NCBI RefSeq assembly: GCF_029835735.1
Contig: NZ_JAOEAL010000001.1
Location: 1-64,000, forward strand
Reading direction: 5' to 3'
DNA: 64,000 nucleotides
From: Shewanella sp. GD04112
Lineage (GTDB): Bacteria; Pseudomonadota; Gammaproteobacteria; Enterobacterales; Shewanellaceae
The position numbers and the translations under genes are program-made. Within the stretch, counting starts at the first letter, position 1, and every line of letters begins with the position of its first letter. Below the pieces are notes generated by a model, which worked only from the letters and a program-made list of their open reading frames with translations, made no database searches and had not been told where the DNA came from. Shown here in pieces: positions 57,716 to 64,000 of this stretch.

Positions 57716-58551
57716 GCGATAAAAGACTCGTTTTGCCTTGTCTAAGAGGTTATATAGGTAGTTGGACAACCTATAGTTGTATGATGAGGCTCACTGATGT
57801 AGGAGATCTCATTGGTTTTGCTAATGAGCTCCATCAAATAGAAAAATTATCTGACAAAATTCAGAGAGATCTTAATAAAGATCGAGCACAGGAAATTAAA
57901 AACTATTTAATTGATAATGAAGATAGGTTCTTTAATTCATTAGTGGTTGCCGTTTATGATGGTGATCCAAATTGGCATGGTGTTGATAACCTTCGACCAA
58001 ATAATGAAGAATCAAAAAAACTAGAATTTCCTGAATATGCCGAAGAATGTATAGGGTTTCTCTCGGTCACAAAAAAAGAAAAATTTTTTGCTTTAGACGG
58101 TCAACATAGATTAGCTGGTATTAAAGCTGCAATAGAAGAAAGTTCAGATATTGGTGAAGACTTAATAAACGTAATTATTGTTGCCCATTCAAATACTAAT
58201 CAAGGGAAAATTCGTTCCAGAAGATTATTTACTACATTAAATAAGAAAGCAAAACTAGTTAGTAAAGATGCAATTATTGCTTTGGATGAAGATGATATAG
58301 CAGCATGTATAACAAGAAAGTTAATTGAATCTGATGAGTATCCTTATTTTAATGAACAAAATATTTCCTTTAGCTCTGGACCTGTTAGGGATAAAACAAG
58401 CATAACGTCGATTGTTAATGTATATGATAATGTGCAAAGGATTGTGGCTCACAAATTAAAAGTAAAAATTACTGAGTTAGAGAAATTTAGATTTCGAGAT
58501 CATGAAAATTTGCTCGATTATATTGATAGTTTTTTTTCGGTTAACTTTTAA
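57712..58551 (+). CDS. DGQHR-domain (DndB-like) protein, N-terminal part, frame interrupted
   Basis: 279 residues before an early stop. The signature DGQHR lies at 129-133 (FFALDGQHRLAGIKAA). The upstream segment IQRDLNKDRAQEIKNYLIDN and the downstream RSRRLFTTLNKKAKLVSKDA are typical of DGQHR/DndB-type proteins, which are linked to DNA phosphorothioation or other DNA-modification defence loci. It starts at TTG 57712, overlapping the nuclease-like gene by four bases. At T8 (58530-58537) the frame moves: removing one T joins it to the following open frame to give a 381-residue product of normal family length. Confidence 0.75.
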   Translation: MSDKRLVLPCLRGYIGSWTTYSCMMRLTDVGDLIGFANELHQIEKLSDKIQRDLNKDRAQEIKNYLIDNEDRFFNSLVVAVYDGDPNWHGVDNLRPNNEESKKLEFPEYAEECIGFLSVTKKEKFFALDGQHRLAGIKAAIEESSDIGEDLINVIIVAHSNTNQGKIRSRRLFTTLNKKAKLVSKDAIIALDEDDIAACITRKLIESDEYPYFNEQNISFSSGPVRDKTSITSIVNVYDNVQRIVAHKLKVKITELEKFRFRDHENLLDYIDSFFSVNF

Positions 58552-58858
58552 ACATAGTCGAGAGTTAGGCGAAATCCTAGTCGATAGCACCTTAATTGGA
58601 CAATACAGAAATAGTAATGATGGTGGGCATTTGTTACTTAGACCAATAGGGTGGGATATGTACACGCAAGTTATATTATCAAGTTTGACCAAAGAAAATA
58701 CAGATTTAGAAAAGGCAATAAAACTAGTTAATGCTAAAGATCTTAATTTAAGCGGTTCAATATTAGCTAATAAAGTGTGGTCTATTAAGCAAAAGCGAAT
58801 TACGAAAGTGAGTGCAAAAAGTCAGAAAGCTGTGGAAAAACAGTTGTTAGCTCAATAG
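58530..58858 (+). pseudogene. C-terminal remainder of the DGQHR-domain protein (+1 frame)
   Basis: Open reading continues in the next frame from the T8 tract as RLTFKHSRELGEILVDS and includes DGGHLLLRPIGWDMYTQVIL, a C-terminal segment expected for DGQHR-family proteins. It is not a separate gene in appearance. It either represents the lost end of the 57712 gene or is reached by slippage on the T-run. Confidence 0.65.
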
Positions 58859-58862
58859 ATAT

Positions 58863-58961
58863 GTAGCTCATAACAAGGCGCTGCAATAGACCTCACAATG
58901 TCACGCATTTTGCGGAGCAAAATTACGCGCCAGTGCTCGGCTACTGAGCTTAGCGTTAGCC
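58863..58961 (+). other. attC-like recombination site
   Basis: The layout is TAAC (58871-58874), five bases, GCTGCAATAG (58880-58889), a loop region, CTACTGAGC (58941-58949), five bases, GTTA (58955-58958). The two inner arms pair except for one extra base in the left arm and one mismatch, the extrahelical-base pattern of integron attC sites. The loop contains its own hairpin ATTTTGC / GCAAAAT. Confidence 0.65.
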
Positions 58962-58990
58962 CATAGATATTCTTATCCAAAACAGACACG

Positions 58991-59014
58991 TTCGAGTTAA
59001 GGCTTTAACTCGAA
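58991..59014. other. Perfect hairpin after the cassette
   Basis: TTCGAGTTAA / TTAACTCGAA is a 10-bp stem with a GGCT loop. There is no T-tract. It lies between the attC-like site and the insertion sequence. Confidence 0.45.
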
Positions 59015-59089
59015 AATGTCCCATAAACGAGTCGCATATCTTCTTTAAAACAAACAGGTCACGCCGATGTTAAACAGAAGAGTCATGGT

Positions 59090-59350
59090 GATTAGTGAGA
59101 CGACCGTCCGCCCCATGGCCGCTCTTTGGCATCCATGCCATCGTGGCATTCGTGAATCCATTTACATCAGACGGGCGGCCTTGCATCTTCGGATGGACTT
59201 GAACAACATCCGTGCTTAACGGCCAGTTCGTCTTCCATGGCTATCGTTCATAAGCTTAGAACCCCAAGGTTTCTATTCTCCGCGTCGTCGAGCAAATGCC
59301 ATGGCTCACCTATCCGTCAGCGTTTCCATAGACAACTCGACCATCCCCCC
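59090..59350. other. Non-coding stretch between cassette and insertion sequence
   Basis: About 260 bases without a convincing gene. CCATGG occurs three times (once in the neighbourhood of CCGCCCC and twice before TATCG/CTCACC), and GGCATCCATGCC is a palindrome. It resembles repeat-derived intergenic DNA, but I cannot assign a family. Confidence 0.35.
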
Positions 59351-59420
59351 TGTGTCAGGATTGTTGTCACCCCTAAATAATCATTATGTTTAAAGACAGG
59401 GTGCGGCAAAAGAGAACGAT

Positions 59421-59921
59421 ATGGCTCGGTATTCACCAGAACGTAAAGAAGCGATCCTTAAAAAATTATTACCTCCTCACAACTTAACGGTCGCAGAGGT
59501 CGCTCGGGAAGAAGGCATCGCGGTGCAAACCTTGTATCATTGGCGAGATATTGCCAGAAAAGAAGGTCGCCCCGTGCCAGGTAAAACATTAACAGCCGAT
59601 GATTGGTCGGCTGAAGCAAAACTTGCCGTGATTATTGAAACAGCGCCGCTGTCGGAAGCGGAGATAAACCAGTATTGCCGTGAAAAGGGCTTGTTCCGCG
59701 AGCAAGTACAGCAGTGGAAACAGGATTGTTTAGCTGGTTTTCAAACCTCAGAAGTACAAACTAAAACCATTAAACAGCAGGCTAAGGCTGACAAAGCCGA
59801 AATCAAATCGCTGCAACGGGAATTGCGCTATAAGGAGAAAGCGCTGGCTGAAGCTGCTGCGTTACTGGTGCTCAGAAAAAAGCTCAATGCGCTCTGGGGG
59901 GACGACAGCGAGGAGAGCTAA
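59421..59921 (+). CDS. IS3-family transposase OrfA
   Basis: 166-residue DNA-binding subunit. A helix-turn-helix lies at about 20-45 (TVAEVAREEGIAVQTLYHWR) and a second HTH-like segment near 75-100. A Lys/Glu-rich coiled coil (120-155) presumably mediates multimerisation. OrfA recognises the terminal repeats. Its frame contains A AAA AAG at 59876-59882 in the correct register for -1 slippage into the orfB frame, which is open from there, so an OrfAB fusion transposase can be made. Confidence 0.9.
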   Translation: MARYSPERKEAILKKLLPPHNLTVAEVAREEGIAVQTLYHWRDIARKEGRPVPGKTLTADDWSAEAKLAVIIETAPLSEAEINQYCREKGLFREQVQQWKQDCLAGFQTSEVQTKTIKQQAKADKAEIKSLQRELRYKEKALAEAAALLVLRKKLNALWGDDSEES

Positions 59922-59926
59922 CCCCC
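59876..59926 (+). promoter_or_regulatory. Programmed -1 frameshift signal of the IS
   Basis: Slippery heptamer A AAA AAG (59876-59882) read in the orfA frame is followed by GGGGGG / CCCCC complementarity across 59896-59926, which can form a stimulatory stem. The orfB frame has no stop between the slip site and its own TTG start. Confidence 0.65.
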
Positions 59927-60976
59927 TTGCCTGAGCGCATAGCATTGATTGCCTTAATCCAAGAGGCCTATACCAATGGTGCTCGCCTTTATAAGGCTTG
60001 TGCTGAAACGGGCCTCAGTAAGCGTACCTATCGACGTTGGTATCGAGAAGGTCAAGTGCAAGCTGATTTAAGGCCAACAGCAGCTCGACCAGAGCCAGCA
60101 AATAAACTCGAAGAACATGAGCGACAACAGATATTAAGTGTGTGCAATCAAGCGGAGTACGCCAGCTTACCCCCGTCGCAAATTGTGCCAACATTATTAG
60201 ATAACGGGATTTATATCGCCTCGGAATCCAGCTTCTACAGAGTGTTAAATGCTCATGGTCAACTTAACCATCGTGGCCGCACTCAGGCTGCGGTCAATCG
60301 AAGCAAACCGTTGAGTTATCGGGCAGATGGGCCGAATCAAGTGTGGTCATGGGACATCACTTATTTAGCCTCAATCGTCAAAGGCCAGTTCTACTATTTG
60401 TACCTGTTTGAAGATATTTACAGTAGAAAAATAGTGGGTTACGAAGTTCATGAGCAAGAAAGTGGGGAATATGCCGCTGCGCTAATCCAACGCTGTCTGT
60501 TACGCGAGCAATGCTTTAACACGCCATTAGTGCTGCATTCTGATAATGGGGCGCCGATGAAGTCACTGACCATGAAAGCCAAGCTGGAAGAGCTTGGTAT
60601 TACGGCATCATTAAGTCGGCCGCGGGTGAGTAATGACAACCCCTTTTCAGAGTCGTTATTTAAAACGTTGAAATACCGCCCACAGTGGCCGGCATCAGGT
60701 TTTAGCTGCTTAGCAACAGCAAGAGAATGGGTGGAAAAGTTTGTAACCTGGTACAACGATGAGCATAAACACAGCCAGCTAAATTTTGTCTCACCAGGGC
60801 AACGTCATGCACTGCAAGATGGCGCTATTTTAGCGAAGCGCAAGAAAGTGCTTGAGGCGGCGAAGGAAAGAAAACCGATGCGTTGGTCTACAGAGATCAG
60901 AAATTGTGAAGCGGTTGGCGCTGTAACACTCAACCCAGATAAGGCACCAGAAGAAGGCGTAATAAATGCAGCTTAA
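59927..60976 (+). CDS. IS3-family transposase OrfB (DDE integrase)
   Basis: 349-residue catalytic subunit with an N-terminal HTH_21-like region and a retroviral-integrase-type core. The DDE residues lie in VWSWDITYL, LHSDNGAPM and NPFSESLFKTLKYRP, with the K/R seven residues after the Glu. It can start by itself at TTG 59927 behind a GAGGAGA ribosome binding site, or be reached by frameshifting from orfA. No internal stops or frameshifts are seen. Confidence 0.92.
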   Translation: MPERIALIALIQEAYTNGARLYKACAETGLSKRTYRRWYREGQVQADLRPTAARPEPANKLEEHERQQILSVCNQAEYASLPPSQIVPTLLDNGIYIASESSFYRVLNAHGQLNHRGRTQAAVNRSKPLSYRADGPNQVWSWDITYLASIVKGQFYYLYLFEDIYSRKIVGYEVHEQESGEYAAALIQRCLLREQCFNTPLVLHSDNGAPMKSLTMKAKLEELGITASLSRPRVSNDNPFSESLFKTLKYRPQWPASGFSCLATAREWVEKFVTWYNDEHKHSQLNFVSPGQRHALQDGAILAKRKKVLEAAKERKPMRWSTEIRNCEAVGAVTLNPDKAPEEGVINAA

Positions 60977-61081
60977 TATTTAAACAAAGAGTGACAACTA
61001 TCTTGAAAAACACCGCATCCCACAGGCTCAAGATTACAACTCTCTGATTATCAGTAAATTTGTTGTGCCACCAACCAATCC

Positions 61082-62443
61082 TTAGCCAATTGCTAATTTG
61101 GTTTCTGCATAGCGCAGCTTTTTTACCCTTGGGTTGGCAAGGAAGTAGGCCAACATCAATGGGCCGAGGCGCCCCATAAACATCATAAAGATGATAATGC
61201 CTTGGCCTGCACTGGATAAATTGCCTGTTAATCCGCGGGATAGCCCAACTGTGCCGAGGGCGGATACGGCTTCGAAGGCGATATCCATAATTGGGGCTTT
61301 TTCGGTGAGCACGAGGGCGAATATTGCCAGCCAAGTGACGCCGATGGAGATCATCGTTAGGGCGAGTGCCTTGCTAATGGTGTCTTTGGGGATTTCGCGC
61401 TTAAACACATACACTGCTTCATCGCGGCGTAAATAGCCGTAGGTGGCGAGAATAAGCACCATAAAGGTCACGACTTTAATGCCGCTGGCGGTGCTGAGGG
61501 AGCCGCCGCCGATAAACATCAACACTAAAATCAATAGGGTGGAACCATCCTCGAGTTGGTCTATGGGCAGGGTGTTAAAGCCTGCGGTGCGAGGGGTTAC
61601 GGCTTGAAACCAAGAGGCTAACCATTTGCCGAGTTCGCTTAAGGGCGCGAGGGTGTTGGGGTTGTTGTACTCAATCAGGTAAATGGCTATCACTGCTACG
61701 GCATTGATCAGTATGGTGCCGGTAATCATCATGCGGCTGTAGACGGTGAGCTTCGACCAACGTTTATTGCGCTTGAGGTCAATCCACACCGAAAACCCAA
61801 GGCCGCCCACAATAAATAAACCCGTAATAGTGAGGTTAACGACTGGGTCGGCCACATAGGGGATTAAACTATCTGGGCTTAGGGCAAAACCCGCGTTATT
61901 AAAGGCGCTAATGGTATAAAAGAAGCCATGAAATAGGCTGGTTTGCCAGCCCAATTCGCCGCTCCAGTAGACAGATAAAATCAGCATACCCACAGCTTCA
62001 ACCAATAGTGAAAACACCAGCACGGCCTTAGCGGTCGAGACTAAGGTGGAGGTATCGGTTTGATTAAACGCTTCTTTCGCCACCGTTTGCTGCAAGAAAC
62101 CTATCTTACCGCCAAGTGCTATCAGTGTGACGATGGCAAAGGTCATCAAACCTAGGCCGCCGCATTGAATTAACAGCGCGATAATCACTTGGCCAAAGGG
62201 CGTGAACACACTGCCTGTATCGACGACCACAAGCCCTGTGACCGTCACCGCCGAGGTCACGGTAAAGAGGCTTTGCAGCCAAGTAATGGGCGACTCGGTG
62301 GCGATGGGCAGTTTAAGCAAGCAAGTGCCAAGTAAGATCAGCAGAGCAAAACTGACACTTAAGATAAAAGGCGGCGCGCCAAAGAGTTTTTTACCGCTTT
62401 TAGGTGTGTGCTCTAGGGTGAGCGAAGGGTGCCATTGAACCAC
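61082..62443 (-). CDS. ktrB: Ktr-type potassium uptake protein KtrB
   Basis: Membrane subunit of a Na+-dependent K+ uptake system, 453 residues, with the four-repeat pore fold shared with TrkH. Pore loops are TVTSAVTVTGL, TISAFNNAGFA, TPRTAGFNTL and SALGTVGLSRG. It is shorter than TrkH and matches KtrB in its Gly-containing repeats and C-terminal MFMGRLGPLMLAYFLA. Its stop side faces the IS. It lies one base after ktrA on the same strand. Confidence 0.9.
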   Translation of the reverse strand: MVQWHPSLTLEHTPKSGKKLFGAPPFILSVSFALLILLGTCLLKLPIATESPITWLQSLFTVTSAVTVTGLVVVDTGSVFTPFGQVIIALLIQCGGLGLMTFAIVTLIALGGKIGFLQQTVAKEAFNQTDTSTLVSTAKAVLVFSLLVEAVGMLILSVYWSGELGWQTSLFHGFFYTISAFNNAGFALSPDSLIPYVADPVVNLTITGLFIVGGLGFSVWIDLKRNKRWSKLTVYSRMMITGTILINAVAVIAIYLIEYNNPNTLAPLSELGKWLASWFQAVTPRTAGFNTLPIDQLEDGSTLLILVLMFIGGGSLSTASGIKVVTFMVLILATYGYLRRDEAVYVFKREIPKDTISKALALTMISIGVTWLAIFALVLTEKAPIMDIAFEAVSALGTVGLSRGLTGNLSSAGQGIIIFMMFMGRLGPLMLAYFLANPRVKKLRYAETKLAIG

Positions 62444-62444
62444 G

Positions 62445-63143
62445 TTACACCAACCTTGGTGCGAGCTGTTTTAACTCGGCACGGCTACCGCAGAGGAATA
62501 GGGCATCCTCTGTGTGCAGGCTAAAGTCGCTATCAATCTTGCTAAATACGTTGTGCTCACGCTTAACCATCAGCGCCGCTACCTTGCCCTTAGGATTGCG
62601 TGGGACATTGGTTTGCTCATCGGCGCTGTGCTCCTGCAAGCTCCCGAGCAGTTGGCCAACAGTGGTGTGATGCAACTGGGCTTTAATATGGATTTCAACA
62701 ATATAAAGCCCGTCGCCGATGGCGAGAAAGTTATTCACCATAGGATAGTTAAGCGACTGGGCGACGCGGATCCCCATTTCTTCCTCGGGATGAATAATGC
62801 GGGCAACGCCGAGTTTCGACACTATGGTATGGTGCGCCTTGGTGCTGGCCTTGACCCAAATCGTCTGCACGCCGAGGTTTTTCAGTGCCAGCGTGCACAG
62901 CAGGCTAGACTGCATATCCTCACCGATAGCGACCAGCACGGCCTCGCAGTTGGTCAGATCGAGTTCGCGCAGCGACGCCTCATCGGCGCAGTCGCAAATC
63001 ACCGCTTCGGTAAGACTTTCTACATATTTTTCAACGATTTTAGGGTCGCTATCGACACCGGTAACCGTGTGGCCTAAGTGGATGAGTTCGAGGCTCGCGG
63101 CAACGCCGAAGCGGCCTAATCCGATGACAGTAAAATGTGCCAT
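62445..63143 (-). CDS. ktrA: Ktr potassium uptake regulator KtrA
   Basis: Cytosolic RCK protein of 232 residues with a single NAD/ATP-binding Rossmann domain (VIGLGRFGVAASLELIHLGH, 5-24; DSDPKIVEKY) and a C-terminal RCK-C domain. One RCK unit rather than two distinguishes it from the TrkA encoded at 29006. It assembles as an octameric ring that gates KtrB. The ktrB start lies one base after its stop, so the two are expressed together. Confidence 0.92.
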   Translation of the reverse strand: MAHFTVIGLGRFGVAASLELIHLGHTVTGVDSDPKIVEKYVESLTEAVICDCADEASLRELDLTNCEAVLVAIGEDMQSSLLCTLALKNLGVQTIWVKASTKAHHTIVSKLGVARIIHPEEEMGIRVAQSLNYPMVNNFLAIGDGLYIVEIHIKAQLHHTTVGQLLGSLQEHSADEQTNVPRNPKGKVAALMVKREHNVFSKIDSDFSLHTEDALFLCGSRAELKQLAPRLV

Positions 63144-63187
63144 TTCATATCCTTTTGTGGTTGAGCTAAAGAGTGAGGCGAGCTGAC

Positions 63188-63877
63188 CTAGGGCAGGCCG
63201 AGGTCGGTGAGTCGATACCCTAAACCGGGCTCGGTTTTGATCAGCTGTTGTTCGTCGCTGTCGTTAAGCTTTTTACGCAGTTGGCGGACTAGAATCCGCA
63301 GGTAGTGGCTATCTTCCTGGTGAGTCTCGCCCCAAATATTGCGCAGCAGCTCGCTCTGTTTCAGTAATTGCCCTGGGTGGGACATGAGTTGGGCGAGCAG
63401 GGCAAATTCCTTTTTGGTTAGTGCCACTTCCTGTTGATTGAGCCAGCATTGATGGCTGCTCTTTTGTAGGGTGAGCGGGCCGAATTGCAGCATATCGATA
63501 GTGCTTGAGGTATCCACAAGATCACGGACTAATACCTTGATACGCACGATTAATTCCCTGATGCCAAAGGGCTTACTCAGATAATCGTTAGCGCCTGCCT
63601 CGAGTAGGCGGATTTTTTCTTCCTCCTGATCGCGGGCGGTGAGCACTAGCACTGGGGTCTTATCCTGCTGGCGCAGCCCATGGAGCAATTCGATACCATC
63701 GCCATCGGGCAGGCCGAGGTCGAGCACGATAAGGTGCGGCTGGTGGCTTTGATATTGTTTAAGCGCCGTGGCTATGCTGGTGGCGCTTAAGTATTCAAAG
63801 CCTTCCGCTTCGAGTGAGATCCGCATAAAGGTATGGATTTGCGGCTCATCATCCACTACTAAGACCCTATATGCCAT
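63188..63877 (-). CDS. OmpR/KdpE-type response regulator
   Basis: 229-residue response regulator. The receiver domain (1-120) has acidic residues DDEP, the phospho-acceptor Asp in VLDLGLPDGDG, and LTARD and SKPFG. The C-terminal winged helix (about 130-225) contains TKKEFALLAQLMSHPGQLL. The sequence is closest in feel to KdpE. It lies 44 bases upstream of ktrA on the same strand, so it may regulate this K+ uptake operon rather than kdpFABC. Its ATG lies directly after the kinase stop (TAA then ATG). Confidence 0.88.
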   Translation of the reverse strand: MAYRVLVVDDEPQIHTFMRISLEAEGFEYLSATSIATALKQYQSHQPHLIVLDLGLPDGDGIELLHGLRQQDKTPVLVLTARDQEEEKIRLLEAGANDYLSKPFGIRELIVRIKVLVRDLVDTSSTIDMLQFGPLTLQKSSHQCWLNQQEVALTKKEFALLAQLMSHPGQLLKQSELLRNIWGETHQEDSHYLRILVRQLRKKLNDSDEQQLIKTEPGLGYRLTDLGLP

Positions 63878-64000
63878 TTATGCCGCCTCCGTGGTTATGG
63901 GTAAAGCGATGCGGATCAGGCTGCCTTGGGCAACACTTTCGGCGCCGATGCTACCCCTGTGGGCGGTAATAATGCCTTTGGCGACCGCTAGGCCTAATCC
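63878..64000 (-). CDS. Sensor histidine kinase, C-terminal end (cut by window edge)
   Basis: The last 40 residues of a minus-strand protein. They read GLGLAVAKGIITAHRGSIGA (the G2 box of the histidine-kinase ATPase domain) and end SLIRIALPITTEAA, then stop. The rest lies beyond the window. Direct abutment to the response-regulator gene makes it the cognate kinase, probably KdpD-like; the sensor part cannot be seen. Confidence 0.85.
   Translation of the reverse strand, partial: GLGLAVAKGIITAHRGSIGAESVAQGSLIRIALPITTEAA

Larger units (their letters stand above)
57117..58955 (+). mobile_element. Integron-like gene cassette
   Basis: The unit starts with the core GTTATGAGCTAC (57117-57128) and ends at an attC-like site. 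The left arm of that site, GTAGCTCATAAC (58863-58874), is the exact 12-base reverse complement of the start, as expected for a cassette that was once circular. The first gene begins 23 bases after the boundary, and the last open frame ends 10 bases before the attC core. The DNA is markedly AT-rich compared with its surroundings. No integrase gene is in the window, so this would be a stand-alone cassette. Confidence 0.7.
59351..61012 (+). mobile_element. IS3-family insertion sequence
   Basis: Imperfect terminal inverted repeats TGTGTCAGGATTGTTGTCAC (59351-59370) and, at the right end (60991-61012), a 22-base copy that reads TG...GTTGTCAC on the other strand; they differ mainly by two bases of length and a few substitutions. 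Inside are orfA and orfB in the typical overlapping-frame order. I see no clear target duplication at the ends, so the exact boundaries are tentative. Both ORFs look intact, so the element may be active. Confidence 0.85.

Noticed and set aside
58502..58858. Independent 118-residue gene starting at ATG 58502
   Set aside because: It has no ribosome binding site, and its first part overlaps the DGQHR gene in another frame; only the part after the T8 tract looks like real protein, continuing that gene.
62514..63077. 187-codon plus-strand frame
   Set aside because: It is the antisense shadow of ktrA, which has clear RCK motifs.

Overview
The window is bacterial chromosome from a gammaproteobacterium of the genus Shewanella. 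This rests on recognised protein sequences and gene order (dnaA-dnaN-recF-gyrB, fadBA/pepQ-yigZ-trkH-hemG, gpmI-envC-ctpA-yibQ, yibN/secB-gpsA), not on a database search. The sequence begins exactly at the GTG start of dnaA, so it sits at the conventional chromosome start, next to the replication origin. oriC itself and parAB are not in view.

Layout. 1-6.2 kb: replication operon dnaA-dnaN-recF-gyrB. 6.2-18.5 kb: a GST/LysR pair, an HDOD protein, glyQS, tag, a very large exported beta-propeller/amidohydrolase protein, MOSC and TusA-like proteins, and a globin-coupled diguanylate cyclase. Three perfect or permitted-variant ParB parS sites and two one-mismatch sites lie between 3.7 and 17.2 kb, marking this as the probable centromere. 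18.6-22 kb: fatty-acid beta-oxidation fadBA. 22.4-31 kb: pepQ, yigZ, and two trkH/hemG sets around an ArsR-type regulator, then trkA. 30.4-40.8 kb: housekeeping genes (rsmB-fmt-def on one strand; lysM-dprA-smg-topoisomerase zinc-finger-tsaC-hemF on the other; a truncated haemoglobin, aroE, a DUF1488 protein and a gamma carbonic anhydrase). 40.8-46.5 kb: one rRNA operon with two promoters, no spacer tRNA, and a distal tRNA-Asp. 46.7-56.2 kb: ykgJ-nsrR, the gpmI cell-division/cell-wall operon, yibN, secB-gpsA and a flavoprotein.

The accessory stretch is 56.2-61.0 kb. It holds an AT-rich orphan gene, intergenic palindromic repeats, an integron-like gene cassette and an IS3-family insertion sequence. 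The cassette (57117-58955) starts with a GTTATGAGCTAC core and ends at an attC-like imperfect hairpin whose left arm carries the exact reverse complement of that core. It encodes a GIY-YIG-type nuclease-like protein translationally coupled (4-nt overlap) to a DGQHR-domain (DndB-like) protein. The second gene is interrupted by one extra T in a T8 tract. This pair is the best candidate in the window for an undescribed system, plausibly DNA-modification-linked or anti-phage; the function is inference.

After the IS, 61.0-64 kb holds a second kind of K+ uptake system (ktrB-ktrA) followed by a KdpE-like response regulator and the cut-off C-terminus of its histidine kinase. With trkH x2 and trkA, this makes K+ uptake a recurring theme of the window.
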